From: Ascidia mentula
Taxonomy: Eukaryota; Chordata; Ascidiacea; Phlebobranchia; Ascidiidae
DNA: 64,000 bases
Assembly: GCA_947561715.1 (NCBI GenBank)
Contig: OX387197.1
Coordinates: 22,594,266 to 22,658,265 of the forward strand
Direction of reading: 5' to 3'
Shown here: one piece after another, positions 33,449-45,042 of the stretch
Numbering within the stretch: position 1 is the stretch's first letter
How the letters are laid out: each line of letters begins with the position of its first letter
Made by a program: the position numbers and the translations under genes
Notes under the pieces: model-generated
The model's database searches: none
Seen by the model: only the letters and a program-made list of their open reading frames with translations
Told to the model about the DNA's origin: nothing

Positions 33449-35151
33449 ATGTTTAAAATTTGGATTTCAATTATTTATTTGTTTTTACAAGTGGAAACCC
33501 CAGTCTGGAATCAGTTTCAAGATTACGAGTATTTCATCGAATACAGTGCAGCCAGTTCTTATGCTCAAGCTCAAAGTGGATGTGCTGCAAGAAATGCTAA
33601 TGTGACTAATGTTAAAACAACTCGAGTGTTCGACTTTCTTGTTAGGAAAATAAATGTAACAAGTAAGAAACTTTTTGCAGGCCGGGTTGATTTTGAAAAT
33701 GATAATGTGCATGTTCATAAAGACGTTCCCTACTCGTTTTACATCGGTGCTACGAGAGTCACAGGAACCAACAAGTTTCAGTGGACAGATAGAACAAGTG
33801 TTGATGTAGCACAGTGGAGTACAGGGGCACCAAACAACCAAGGAGGAAATGAGGATTGTGTGATAATGGGTTGGATTTATGAACTTGATTCAACATTCGG
33901 GTGGAGAGATGTTTCCTGTTCACACACATCAAGATATATTTGTCAAAGTAAGAAGAAATGATAACCTACATATTGCGCTTCTGGAAGATTTAATGTGAGA
34001 ATAATCGTCAATAATCATTATGATGCGGTCTCAGGACAGTTAATTTTTAACTGAACTGCTTACGATTTCCACGCTACATGCGCTTGATATTTTCGAGCAA
34101 AGTTGAATTACTTTTAATACGAAAAGGCGTAGAAAAATGATGCATTTTCAAAAACCCGGACATTAGACTAAAAACATAATTACTAATATTTTGTTCTGAA
34201 TCCTTAACGTAGAACGGAATATTCTGTAGTTGCATCAATTCGCCTACGATAAACATGCCAACACACACTACAAAAATATTCATTTTACAGAAATCAAAAC
34301 ACAACAGTCAACGACTAAGCTTAGTCTTGTAACAACAACAGACTCAACAACAGCATCTACGTCACCTGTAACAACACAAGCAGCAACTACACGCCCATCA
34401 ACACACGAAACCAAACCTGCGTCCACTCCACATGCATCCTCACGTACATCTCAATCTACAATGAACAACCGAATATCGTATGGTATGGGTCATTGTACCG
34501 AAAGTTCATTAACATTCAAAAGCCTACTTAAAAAAACGTCAGAATTCTTCTTGTATTTTAACATTAAGAATCAACAACTGCACCGAGTTCAATTTCTTTC
34601 GTGAAAAATGCAGGAACGTCTGATAGCAGTCTTAAAGGTAAACTGGAAATTGTTGAAATATAACAACCTTAAATATAATGTGGCACGTGTTTCCTTCTTT
34701 GTATGAAGATCCCATCTTTGTTTGTATTATTGTGTTCCTGGTTATAACAAACATCGTTTCCTGTGTTGTGATCTGGAAACAACGAAATGACAAACGGTAA
34801 AATTACATCCAACGAAACAATTTTGAACTTAAATAGCATTTGGCTCAGAAGTGAATCACTAAGCAACACAGAATGTGAAAGGGCTCGTCATAGAGAGTGC
34901 ACAGAGAACTACGAAAACCTTGATCCTGCACAACAACAAAATCAATACGCATACGAGAAAATATCAGGTATGAATTTGGACGTAGACTTCGTAAACCCAG
35001 TATTCATGTCCGCGTTTAAGAAAAAAGCGTCACCGTTTTAGGTGTTACCGCAACTAGTGGTTCCGCGTCGAGAAATCCATGTTACGTGAACGTGAAAGGC
35101 AACGTATCTGCAACAAATGAAGATGCGTCTTACATTACTTTTTCTGTCTAG
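33449..35151 (+). CDS. Gene I: complete type-1 CTLD receptor
   Basis: Exons: 33449-33662 (MFKIWISIIYLFLQVETPVW, CTLD first half), 33723-33947 (second half; STGAPNNQGGNEDC, YICQ), 34291-34482 (Thr-rich stalk ending NRISYG), 34569-34637 (ESTTAPSSISFVKNAG), 34709-34796 (DPIFVCIIVFLVITNIVSCV and basic stop), 34849-34967 (NYENL..YAYEKIS) and 35042-35151 (CYVNVKGN..SYITFSV, stop). Total 1017 bases, 338 residues. EPN has become APN, so Ca2+-dependent sugar binding is doubtful. The first intron is only 60 bases, a multiple of three, open, and has a weak acceptor (cataaag), so a retained-intron form with 20 extra residues within the CTLD is possible. Tail: YENL and YVNV fit pYxN Grb2-type sites, YEKI a Src-type SH2 site. 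Confidence 0.85.
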
Positions 35152-36375
35152 TTTACATTCGCACGCATTAATAAAACTTCGTGGTGTGTATTTGCGCAAT
35201 GATCATTTGGTAACGACGACACTGTTATGCTTTACTTAGCCTACATACCTTACATGATTTATGTCTTTTTCTTGCATCTAGTTCACTGCAAATGCATTTT
35301 TATGATCGTCCCATAGAGGCTGCGCAGTGCTTGTGCTTACTATTGGGCAGGATTACATTTTTCTGGGTGATGTGTGGCATTTACATTATGTGATCCTAAG
35401 TGTTACTTCATGTCTCCTATCGCCGTTGTACTGGGCATAACGTTTTTTTGCACTGAAATCATGCAATAATTAGATACTGAACGTATTTCTTGCTGTTAAC
35501 ACATTAAATGATTCTACAGCAATTTCTGTACATTGTAGTTGACAAAGACAAGTTTTAACGGTATTACGGCAACGTTGCCTACTTCCTCTGCTGTATTCCA
35601 TTAGAATCTATTATCGCTTGGACAGGCACAGCTTTCTTGACAGAGAAGCATTATACTGTTCTCCGGCTTAAAATTTGTTAAGACTGATAATCATCTGTTC
35701 ATTTTGATTTAACCGTTTGCCAACTGAATCTTGCAGAAAGAATAGAAAATTGTGAATTATTGTGATTTTTTTCTGATTTATGCTGCGAAAATGCATATAA
35801 AAGTATACTTGCATTTTCTTGTTAAAATGATCCTGTTTTGCGTCATTTTTGCATAACTTGACCAGTAAATTATACAAAAGACAGGAACTCTGATTGTCTT
35901 ATGGTCCCACAGACACCGAAAACTCAAAATTCGCTTAAATAAACAACTTAAAGAAAAAATTATAAGATGTAATCGCCTGTTTATAAATGAGAGTCGTCAT
36001 GGTGTTACTCTCACAATATATCGCAACATTATAGGATCGGAGTATAGAGTGAAAGCATATATTTACACAAAAGTGGATAAAACAGATTTCTTTGTACACA
36101 AACCGATGACAACACAATTCAAATTTCATGCTTAACCTCAACAAACAAGTTTGAGCAAATTTGGATTTTAAGTTCATTATAAATATCCTTGACAAATAAA
36201 TTGATGCAAGTTGAGGTCCTTTGTAATACAAAATACAAAACAAAGCCCATTCTATTGAACATTCTACACAAAGTTAAATAGTTCTTGTACCTTTATGCTA
36301 CCACAGTACAGATTCACACATAAAAGGAAGGGGAACAAAGCGAAAAGGTAAAACAAACATAACAAATTACGTTCG
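35152..36375. other. 3' flank of gene I and intergenic
   Basis: 35160-35860 resembles 42330-42830 behind gene K (caatgatcatttggtaa.., later gcatataaaa..cttgcattt), so I and K arose from one duplicated gene-plus-flank unit. The rest shows nothing recognisable. Confidence 0.5.
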
Positions 36376-36740
36376 TCTTTTTTTTGGACCACATCGGGAT
36401 TTGAACCCAGGATATCCTGAACACAAATCCCGATCAGGTTTTATTTTTGGTATACGGGTCGAGCGTTTGGTCAATGCAGCCACCGGTGGCGCTGCATGAA
36501 ATTAAGGCTTACTCCACCTAACGGACACGGCTCGCCTCACGCGTAGGAAAGAAGCGGCAGTATTGAGCATGTCAAAAACAAATTCGTTATTAGGTGGGCG
36601 GGGTATTGGCAATATCGGTCATGCGCCCGTCTAAGATACCTAGAAGTAAACCTGATCGGGATTCGTGCCAAAGATATTTTTTTGTTTTTTTATTTTTTTG
36701 ACCACACCTGGGTTTGAACCCCTAAGCCTGACACCCCACC
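36376..36740 (-). repeat. tRNA-related SINE-like pieces around a small TIR element
   Basis: On the minus strand two copies of a Pol III B box occur: ggttcaaatcc near 36390-36400 and ggttcaaaccc near 36705-36715, each followed by (g/t)tggtc and an A/T tail. Between them aatcccgatcaggttt (36426-36441) and its exact reverse complement (36645-36660) bound about 235 bases, like a MITE. No cloverleaf is evident, so these are not called tRNA genes. Confidence 0.5.
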
Positions 36741-36956
36741 GACCAAGAGCGACGTCAAGCGGACACTCATCTGTAAAACACTCATCTGTAATACCTCGGC
36801 ATACCGTGATGTCAGCAAGTCTAAATAAACCCTCTGTGTTCAAAACGACAAAAATTAGCGTAAAACCACTTTCCTGGAAGCACTTTTTTGTGGTGAACAA
36901 ATCTTTCCCTTTGCAACTGCCCCACCATACCGCCCTCTGGCGTTGCACTTATACTT
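36741..36956. other. Remainder of the SINE-like region
   Basis: An open minus-strand frame (ending LGRWGVRLRGSNPG) is the kind of translation tRNA-derived SINEs give. I do not regard it as a gene. Confidence 0.35.
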
Positions 36957-38335
36957 TTAGTTGCTTGTTACTTTTCCTGTAAATTTGTAGTTGCGTAAAT
37001 CGTTCCCGGATTCAGTGACGGTTTGATTGACGTAAGTTACGGTGTTGGGTTGCTCGCTTGTAATTTTTGCTCCTTCTGTTATTAAAAATAAATATATTAA
37101 AGTTTTAATGTAATATAACAGGCAACTTACATAATACATTACTTTCACAACACACATTAACATGTCCATTTCTTAGCAATTTCGGCGTATTTGTGTTGAT
37201 TTCGCTTACGTGGCCTAGAAATATTTTGGATTTTTTTTATGATTGATTTTCCAGGTTCTATGTTAATTTATGGGAACTTAAATAAAAACTTTTTTAAATT
37301 TTAAAAGTTACCAGAGCTTTACTTAAATAAACTTTTTTAATTTTTTTAAATGTAACCAGAGCTATGTCACGTTTGAAACCCAATGCACCTTTCATTTCTA
37401 CTTTAATTTATGTAAGTACGTAACCTAGAGTAAATACAAATAACAAACATTTTGTTACCTTTTCCGCCTGCGAAAGCAAATGAACAAGACAATGCCTGTT
37501 GCCAGGATAACAACTCCCACCAATGAGACAATAAGAGCAGGTGAAAAAATGTCACTCGTTCCCTTAACTAAATGTGCAAAAATAATAATAAAAAATAATA
37601 ACAATAATAATTAATCTAAATCTGACGGTTTTGGTGTGTTAGATTGGTTTGTTTGTTTATTAATTTTGTACCTAATTGTTCTTCTGGTTTCGTTGTTGAA
37701 GCCCAGTAATTAGAAGTTGTTTCTGAAAATGTTATTTTCAATATTAGTTACGTAAATAGTTTGTTATTGCTGCAGGCATGACGCCACAAATAAATCATTG
37801 TCATGTTTATTGCAGTGTTTAATCAAGGTGATTTTTACCTTGATTAAGGTTTTGGACAAATCGAATTTAAATTAATTGAGTTACTTTATTCAAATTCCTG
37901 TTATCTTTGGAACAACCAAGTTTACCTATACCTTTAATCAAAGTTTTGACGACGAACATTTGCAGTAGGGGTTGTAAGCATGTTAGATAGATTACTTGAC
38001 GCAATAGTAGAAAATTCCGTGTAAAGTGACGTTTGTTCATTCGCCGTGCTTGTTGTAGCACCTGATTTCCAAACACAAACATATCGAAATCACAACGTGT
38101 GTACCATTAAAACAAAAAATGCACTTGTAACATATATCTTTCCAACAAGAAAGTTGAACACTTGAGTTGTTTTAACATTTGCCACATTAGCATTTCTTGC
38201 AGCACATCTACGTAGAGCTTGAACAAGAGAACTGGCTGTACTGTATTCGATGTAATACTCTTCAACTTGAAACTGATGCCAGGTTTGAGCGTTAACAATA
38301 TGTTCAATGGTTATCACATAGATGAACTTTGACAT
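36957..38335 (-). CDS. Gene J: inverted type-1 receptor with half a CTLD
   Basis: Minus-strand exons: 38335-38125 (MSKFIYVITIEHIVNAQTWHQF.., CTLD first half), 38061-37954 (Thr-rich stalk SATTSTANEQTSLYTEFST), 37722-37672 (ETTSNYWASTTKPEEQ), 37567-37459 (SDIFSPALIVSLVGVV..VLFICFRRRK, membrane segment) and 37214-37157 (PRKRNQHKYAEIAKKW, stop). Phases fit: 537 bases, 178 residues. A further tail-like exon (TVTYVNQTVTESGNDLRNYKF) lies at 37085-36957, but joining it would create an immediate stop. CTLD exon 2 is absent; only about 63 bases separate exon 1 and the stalk. It is the only minus-strand lectin gene seen. The membrane segment is unlike the others. Either a decayed copy or a receptor with a reduced head; some donors are weak. 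Confidence 0.55.
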
Positions 38336-39857
38336 GTTGACACAGAAGCCAAAAAAATGCTGCTAAAAGTGCATTGAAAAAGTATCTATTTTCTCTGCGT
38401 GTTGCTACATATACAAAACACACAAATCTTAACTTTTAAGCGTGAATATTTAGACATTTTACGCATGTATATGTAATACCTCGCAGTCTGTGCGCTATAT
38501 TTTTTCCACATATCCTGCATTGCAACACAGAATAATTATAGCTTTAAAACGCGTGCGATTATCGATGAACCGTGACACTGTGATTACGTAACGCTTTAAA
38601 ACATGACTTTGAGGCAATACGATGTTCATGACTAACACATTCTCCTTAAACTCTCATACCAAATCGATTTCTTGGTCTAACATTGACGTTCAGGTTTTAA
38701 ATGTCAACATTGCAGCTCACGAAATAATGTTTATGCTCTTCGAATTCATGTAAAACATAATTATGCAAAAGTGCGTCCTATTAAAAGGGAAGTCTTTGTA
38801 TGATTTCTGTAAATAAATCACCTTTTAGACATTATAGGTGTTTCTCCCTTGTATGACTTCCTCTTGGAATTCGATGTACATACAGTCTTTACATTTGTTT
38901 ACCACAGGTAACTTGCAAGTGGGTATATGTATACGTGTGCTTAAGGACACCTCTTATAAAATCCTGAATTGTGTTATAAACGCTGTTGCTTTTTCACAGA
39001 AAGACAATGGATGTATTGGCGATCACTCCTATAATTAAACTACTACTGCAGTTTTGTATTTTATTATTTAATGTCCAAATTATTTTACGTTCAGTCTTGG
39101 AGATGAGCATCAACACCGAAAGCCAAAAGACTGCAAACAGAGATATATGTGCCACATAAAATTTATACATAGAACATTACTAGAGCAAGCTTGTTCAATT
39201 GTTTGTGACACAACTTATGCAAGCCTACGTACGTTTCACCCACACAATACGTCAGGGAAACCTCTGTGACGTTTTGTGTTACATGATGCTGTTTCCTGGT
39301 TTCTCATACATGTATGATCAGTAAAATTTTGTAGAGTAAGAGTCAACTACTAAGGTATACCTGTAGGAAAAAGGAAAACCAGTACTACGGTTCGCAAACT
39401 GTGAGTATTATGTAGGTTTTTCTTACGATTCAAAATAAGAGTTGTTTTGTAAGACCTGCGGTTGCTCTCAATGTTTATATCAAGGTAACAAATAAACAGT
39501 AAAAATGTATTAATTTAATTATGTCAAACGTTTTGCGACTTGTACGTACGCGTTTCTTAATTGCAAGAAAATGAAATGGGTGACAGGCGACCAGAAACCA
39601 TAGAAAAAGGTATTTCGACAATTTGAGACAATTTTGATCGTTTAGATTTGTGTTTGATTTCTGTCTCAAAACATGTTGCTGGGGTTAAACCATCACAATT
39701 ACTGAATTTCGATTTGCTTTCACAATGTTTGTCCATATGTAGCACAAACACTAGTTTGAAAACATGCGCGTGTTTGCACAGTGATGGAGGAAAGTTTTGA
39801 CAAGGGAATCACTTTCTTGTGCAATGTTTGTTATTCGTTATTCTTTTGTAGGTCATT
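38336..39857. other. Intergenic between divergent genes J and K
   Basis: No exon or repeat family is recognised. About 107 bases before gene K, tagtttgaaaacatgcgcg (39752) looks like a decayed hairpin motif. Confidence 0.4.
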
Positions 39858-42327
39858 ATGGTGGGAAAACTTGGGTTTGCTAGTTCGATCATTTTGTTAG
39901 TTTTACGTGTCGAAGCTCAAACCTGGCACCAGTTTCAAGGTGAAGAATTTTACATCGAATACACTGCAGCCAGTTCCTACACTCAAGCTCAAAGTGGATG
40001 TGCTGCAAGAAATGCAAGTGTGGCAAATGTTAAAACAACTCAAGTGTTCAACTTTCTTATTGGAAAGATAAATGTAACTGGTAAGACAATTTCTGTGTTC
40101 TAAGTGAGGTTAAAAAATGCTCATATCAATGTTTATTATGAATTTCCGCTTAGAGGTTTCTAGTCGGAGAGAGAGCTGCAACATGTTAATTTTCAATAAA
40201 ATGTAAATTTGCTTCAAAGAAAATTTCTTTCGTTGCAAACGTCATCATTGACGTGGGATCATTTAACAAATAAAAATAGGAAAACCTGTGATAAAAATAT
40301 GTCTTTCCTTCTCGTTTCTAACAAATGAACCTAAAAATGTAATTAGATTCTACAGAAATTGTAGAAGGTTTATTGCCCTGATTGTTTCAACATCAGTTTT
40401 AAATACTTGGTAGGCCTATGTGTTTGAGTCACACTCACTTAACCTGATGTGGAGCAAATATTAATAACGATATACGGGAAGAAAACAAGCTTTTGAAATT
40501 GACACCACAATCTGTTCCACAGGCTACCCCTTTTCGTTTTACATCGGTGCTACGAGAGTCACAGGAACCAACAAGTTTCAGTGGACAGATGGAACAAGTG
40601 TTGATGTAGCACAGTGGGTTCCAGGTACAGGGGAACCGGGCAACACTGGAGGAAATGAGGATTGTGTGATAATGGGTTGGATTTATGTACTTGATTCAAC
40701 ATTCGGATGGAGAGATGTTCCCTGTTCATACACATCAAGATATATTTGTCAAAGTAAGAATTAATGACTTCACTTTAATAATGCTCTCCCGACGAAAATC
40801 TTTTATTATAATCCCAAACAGCGACAAATTGTTAAAATTTAATGTAAAATCATTCTTCTGCAAGGAACATAATGTGGTTGTGGAATTTACGGCTTTAATT
40901 CAAAGTTTCCAGCTTTGATGTCACACAAACTTTTATTTAGCAAATATCCACGCACAACACAACTATACAGCAACTATATCAACCACACATGAAACAACTA
41001 TACCAACCACACATGACACAACAATACCAACCACACATGTAACAACAATACCAACCACACATGAAACAACTATACCAACCACCCATGAAACAACTATACC
41101 AACCACACATGAAACAACTACACAAACCACACATGAAACAACTATACCAACCAACCATGAAACAACTATACAAACCTCACATGAAACAACTATACAAACC
41201 ACACATGAAACAACTATACCAACCACACACAAAACAACTATACCAACCACACATAAAACAACTATACCAACCACACATGAAACAACTATACCAACCACAC
41301 ATGAAACAACTATACCAACCACACATGAAACAACTATACAAACCACACATGAAACAACTATACCAACTACACATGAAACAACTACACAAACCTCACATGA
41401 AACAACTATACAAACCACACATGAAACAACTATACCAACCACACATAAAACAACTATACCAACCACACATGAAACAGCTATGAGAACCACAACATCAACA
41501 TCACTTGCAACAACAAAAGAGTCAACAACAGCAACTACGCCATCAGTTACAACACAAGCACCAGCTACCCGTCCATCAACACACGGAACCAAACATGCAC
41601 CCGGCACTCCACATGCATCCCCACGTCCATCCCAATCAACAATCAACCACCGAGTATCGAATGGTATGTGTCATTGTACCAAAATTTCATTACCATTTGA
41701 TATCCTACATAAAAAAACGCCAGATTCAACAACTGATGAAAGTACAATTTCTTGCGTGAAAAATGCAGCAACCACTGATGGTAATTTTAAAGGTAAGATG
41801 ACAATTTATAAAATAGATTTTCTTTAGTATGAATGTTAAGCTGAAATATCCCATCAAACGGTTTTTTTCCTTGGTAGATCCCATCTTTGTTTGTATTATT
41901 GTGATCCTGGTTATAACAAACATCGTGTCCTGTGTTGTGATCTGGAAACAACGGAATGACAAACGGTAAAATTACAATGTATCCAACGAAACAATTTTAA
42001 TCTTAAAAAGTGTTTTATTTGACAGAGAATCTCAAAGAAGCACAGAAAATAATAATGTTCAGAGAGCGTCCACAGAAAACTACGAAAACCTTAACCCTGC
42101 TCTACAACAACAAAATCAAAGCGCATACGAAGAAATATCAGGTACGGCTTTGGACAAGTACACATTGTAAAACGAATGTGCATGACCGCGGTTAAGAAAA
42201 AAACATCGCCCTTTTAGGTGTTACTGCAACTGGTGGTTATACTTTGGAAAATCCATGTTACGTGAACGTGAAAGACAACTTGTCTCCAACAAATGAAGAA
42301 GCTGCTTACATTACTTTTTCTGTCTAG
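39858..42327 (+). CDS. Gene K: complete type-1 CTLD receptor with a long repeat-built mucin stalk
   Basis: Exons: 39858-40080 (MVGKLGFASSIILLVLRVEA, CTLD first half), 40523-40753 (second half; VPGTGEPGNTGGNEDC, WRDVPC, YICQ), 40941-41663 (723-base stalk), 41724-41792 (DSTTDESTISCVKNAA), 41878-41965 (DPIFVCIIVILVITNIVSCV), 42026-42141 (NYENLNPALQQQNQSAYEEIS) and 42218-42327 (CYVNVKDN..AYITFSV, stop). Total 1560 bases, 519 residues. The stalk carries about 21 units of TTIPTTHE, dense in Thr/Pro, predicted to be O-glycosylated and extended. GEPN reads GEPG. Sister of gene I by exon 5 onward and by 3' flank. Expected at the cell surface with phosphotyrosine signalling through SH2 proteins. Confidence 0.87.
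40965..41478 (+). repeat. Coding minisatellite, 24 bp unit (TTIPTTHE)
   Basis: About 21 tandem units of acaactataccaaccacacat plus gaa. Variants at fixed positions (I/T, P/Q, T/S/N, E/K/D/V) show homogenisation with drift. Its length being a multiple of three keeps gene K open; copy number is probably polymorphic. Confidence 0.9.
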
Positions 42328-43628
42328 TGTGCAATCGCGCAATGATCATTTGGTAATTAAGACACTGTTATGCTTTACTGACAAATACCTTACGTGATTT
42401 CTTGCAGTTAATTTACTGCAAATGCATTCTTATCAGCGTCCAATAGTGGCTGCACAGTGATGATCAAGTTTAATTTTTCCCAACTGTTACGTCATGTCTC
42501 CTATTGCGTCGTCATTGTACTTGTCAAAATCTTTCCAGCCCTACAAAACACTCAAATACTAAACGAAATGCTCGCCGCCAACACAACATATGACAGTAAT
42601 TCATGTAAAATGCAGCAGCGGACAGGCAAATTTTAACTGTATTAACGTCGCTTTCCTCCTCTCCCACTTTATGTTGCTGCTATATCATGCCGTTTACTTT
42701 TAAATCGCAGTGTATTTACATTTCCAGTTCAGTTTTCAGATGTTGCTCCATATATTTTTTTCTGAATTATACTGCAAAAATGCATGCAAATATATTCTTG
42801 CATTTCCTTGTTAATTTGTGCTTTTAATTTGTGATATTTTTGCGTAACAAGAACTGTATATCTTATTACATGCAGGCACACTGATTGCCATATACGGTTT
42901 AATTACTATCAAAATACACAGCGACTCGCTGTGTGGTAGTGATATTGCAGTAATTACTTGTGACCAATCCAGGCATTTGTCGAGTTTAAAATAGAAAATT
43001 ATTAAAGTTTGGGCTTCTATTTACGTAAAAGAATGCGAAGTAGAAATTGTCGTGTGGACTTTCAATACAGATGAACCTGAAAGAACGCAATACGTTTCTC
43101 ATATCTTTTTTTACTTCTCGTAGTTATAGTTTATAGGTGCATTTGTAATAATAAAGGCCAGAACTTTTACTGTGGCCACTTTCTAATGAAAACACACGCC
43201 TAGTGTTTTTTGAGTGAGGTAACAATGTCTACCCAGCTATGACAAGATCTCGTGAAGAAACTCCAGCTTCCTCAACACTTGCGCATTATATTTTGGCTTA
43301 TTGCCTTACGACTAAACATTGAAGTGGAGATGAGGTTTTTGACATTATGCGTACTACGGTTATCAGTAGCAAACAGACCGATTTTGTATCTCGTTACTTC
43401 GCATCTTTTGAAACCTGGAACACCTAGGACACATTTTTAGGGATGGCGATGATTGGTCAGGAAAAACAGCCACCCGAAACAGTTTTCTGAGGATAATTTA
43501 TTTGTTTTATTGGCAGTTATAATTACTGCCTATTTGATGCAATCACCTGTGTCATGCGTACTGTTTTCACCAATTGATGTACGAAGAAAACACACACATG
43601 AGATGGGAACAGTTATTTGTTTTTGTTC
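42328..43628. other. 3' flank of gene K and intergenic
   Basis: The first 500 bases parallel the flank of gene I. A 19-base near-perfect palindrome (acacagcga c tcgctgtgt, 42916-42934) lies inside a longer imperfect inverted repeat (42901-42956). No gene is supported. Confidence 0.45.
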
Positions 43629-45042
43629 TCACATCATTTTCTTATACACATATAATACAGTTTTGCCCTCGGTATTATAAACTGGCTCGGTGCGTTTTTC
43701 CATCAACAAAATCTTATTTGTCTTCTCCAGACGTTGCAACAAGCTACTGATATCCGCGTTGAAGTTTGCGGTCGGTGTTTGGCTAATGTTGAAGATCAGA
43801 ACTCCATTCGGTTTCACCACATCGAACATGGCCTGTGACATTCGCAGGAAAATGTTAAGACATTTACAAGGGCAAATCGCTTTGAACCATACTGAAAGGC
43901 GCACCTAAACGCCAACTTCTTCGATCACGTTGACGGAGTTGTAATATTAAAAAAAAGTAGTAGGTAATTTAAAAAATAATTTTGAATGCGCTACCGCGTT
44001 GACAGTCTGCCACGTAGCAGATGTCTTTATGTATGTACTTTGTAAACGGTAAAATTACACAGACTTGCCTGTATTGTACTTGATGGGCAATGTTGAGGGA
44101 GAATTGCTCCTATGCAGGTCGCTGCGTCGTAACTATCGGAACTTAGAGGAAGCTTGTTATCCACAAAATGACGAATAATGTTTCTGGAAACAGAAGTTTT
44201 GAACTGTTTTCAATTAAACAGCAAAATAACTGTTGAAAGTGTGTGGAATTGGAGTGGATTGAAATACATCAAACTGTCCTGTGTACTGATTTTTTGCATT
44301 CTGGTAGGAATATGTTGTTAATTTTGGGTGGAGAATATAAAACAACACATGAATGTAATCTTATTTACTGTGTTTCTTCAAACCAATAGCTTGTATGCGG
44401 TCGGCTTGTCACCATTCAGGAAAAATGCCACCACTTTTACCTGTAGTTAAGTCCCTTCTTGCTGGCAACATATAACATTTCCATGTTGGCGTCTAGAATG
44501 TCAATAGCGCCGACGAAACTTTCGTTTTTGCGTAGATGATTGCCGACAAGACCTGTTCCTGTTGAGGGTAATGCCCGTTTTATAGTCCATATAAACTTGA
44601 CTTTCGTTACTTCACTAAAGTTAGGAATCATGGTTCGATGTGGCATTTAAACTTGCTTTACTACAATATACTATATACAGATTGCCCTAAAGCGCTATCT
44701 GTTGCTTTCTATAGGAATATTAAGTCTGATTTGTTTTTGTTGCCATCATGCACCTAAAATACGAAAATAATCACCTGCTCCACGGTAGCCACCTTGCAGT
44801 CAGTACCTACCTCCGCCAATATCAAGTATTGTGGTGTCTTCATTGTTGGTAGTGTACTTGCTACATAGTTGGGCGGCAAGCTTAGGAAGAATGTAAGACG
44901 CCTTCTCCAGATCGCTGTCATAGAGTGTGCTCCACTCATCGTAACCTTCTTGCGATGCAATTGCGTTTTTGCTATTCAGCACCGCAGCATGAAGGCTGGA
45001 GGCCGGTTGGATCGGTGAGACGACAGACGTATCTTTCTGCAT
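43629..45042 (-). CDS. METTL27/WBSCR27-like methyltransferase paralogue 2, intact
   Basis: Minus-strand exons: 45042-44811 (MQKDTSVVSPIQPASS.., GYDEWSTLYDSDLEKASYI, ILDIGGG), 44558-44441 (GTGLVGNHLRKNESFVGAID..GLNYR), 44183-44069 (NIIRHFVDN..SYDAATCIGAIL) and 43832-43629 (AMFDVVKPNGVLIFNIS.., stop). Sum 669 bases, 222 residues, matching the family size. The Rossmann motif I ILDIGGGTGLVG is split by intron 1; VKPNGVLIF is the post-motif III strand. The third intron starts GCAAGT, a GC-AG intron. SAM-dependent methyltransferase is secure by motif; the METTL27 assignment is by recall of the family, and its substrate is unknown. No relation to lectin function is implied beyond being duplicated with the cluster. 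Confidence 0.85.

Noticed and set aside
36376-36730. tRNA genes
   Set aside because: B boxes are good, but no acceptor stem or anticodon arm can be folded around them.
36640-36948. Minus-strand frame of about 100 codons ending LGRWGVRLRGSNPG
   Set aside because: Typical translation of a tRNA-derived SINE; it spans the TIR element and the B box.
40965-41478. CRISPR-like array
   Set aside because: The repeats are contiguous 24 bp units without spacers, they code TTIPTTHE in frame, and the context is an animal gene.
40963-41646. Long minus-strand open frame (227 codons, CVVGIVVS repeats) over the gene K stalk
   Set aside because: It is the reverse reading of the 24 bp coding minisatellite; any frame of a multiple-of-three repeat tends to stay open. 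The + strand exon has matching splice sites and phase.
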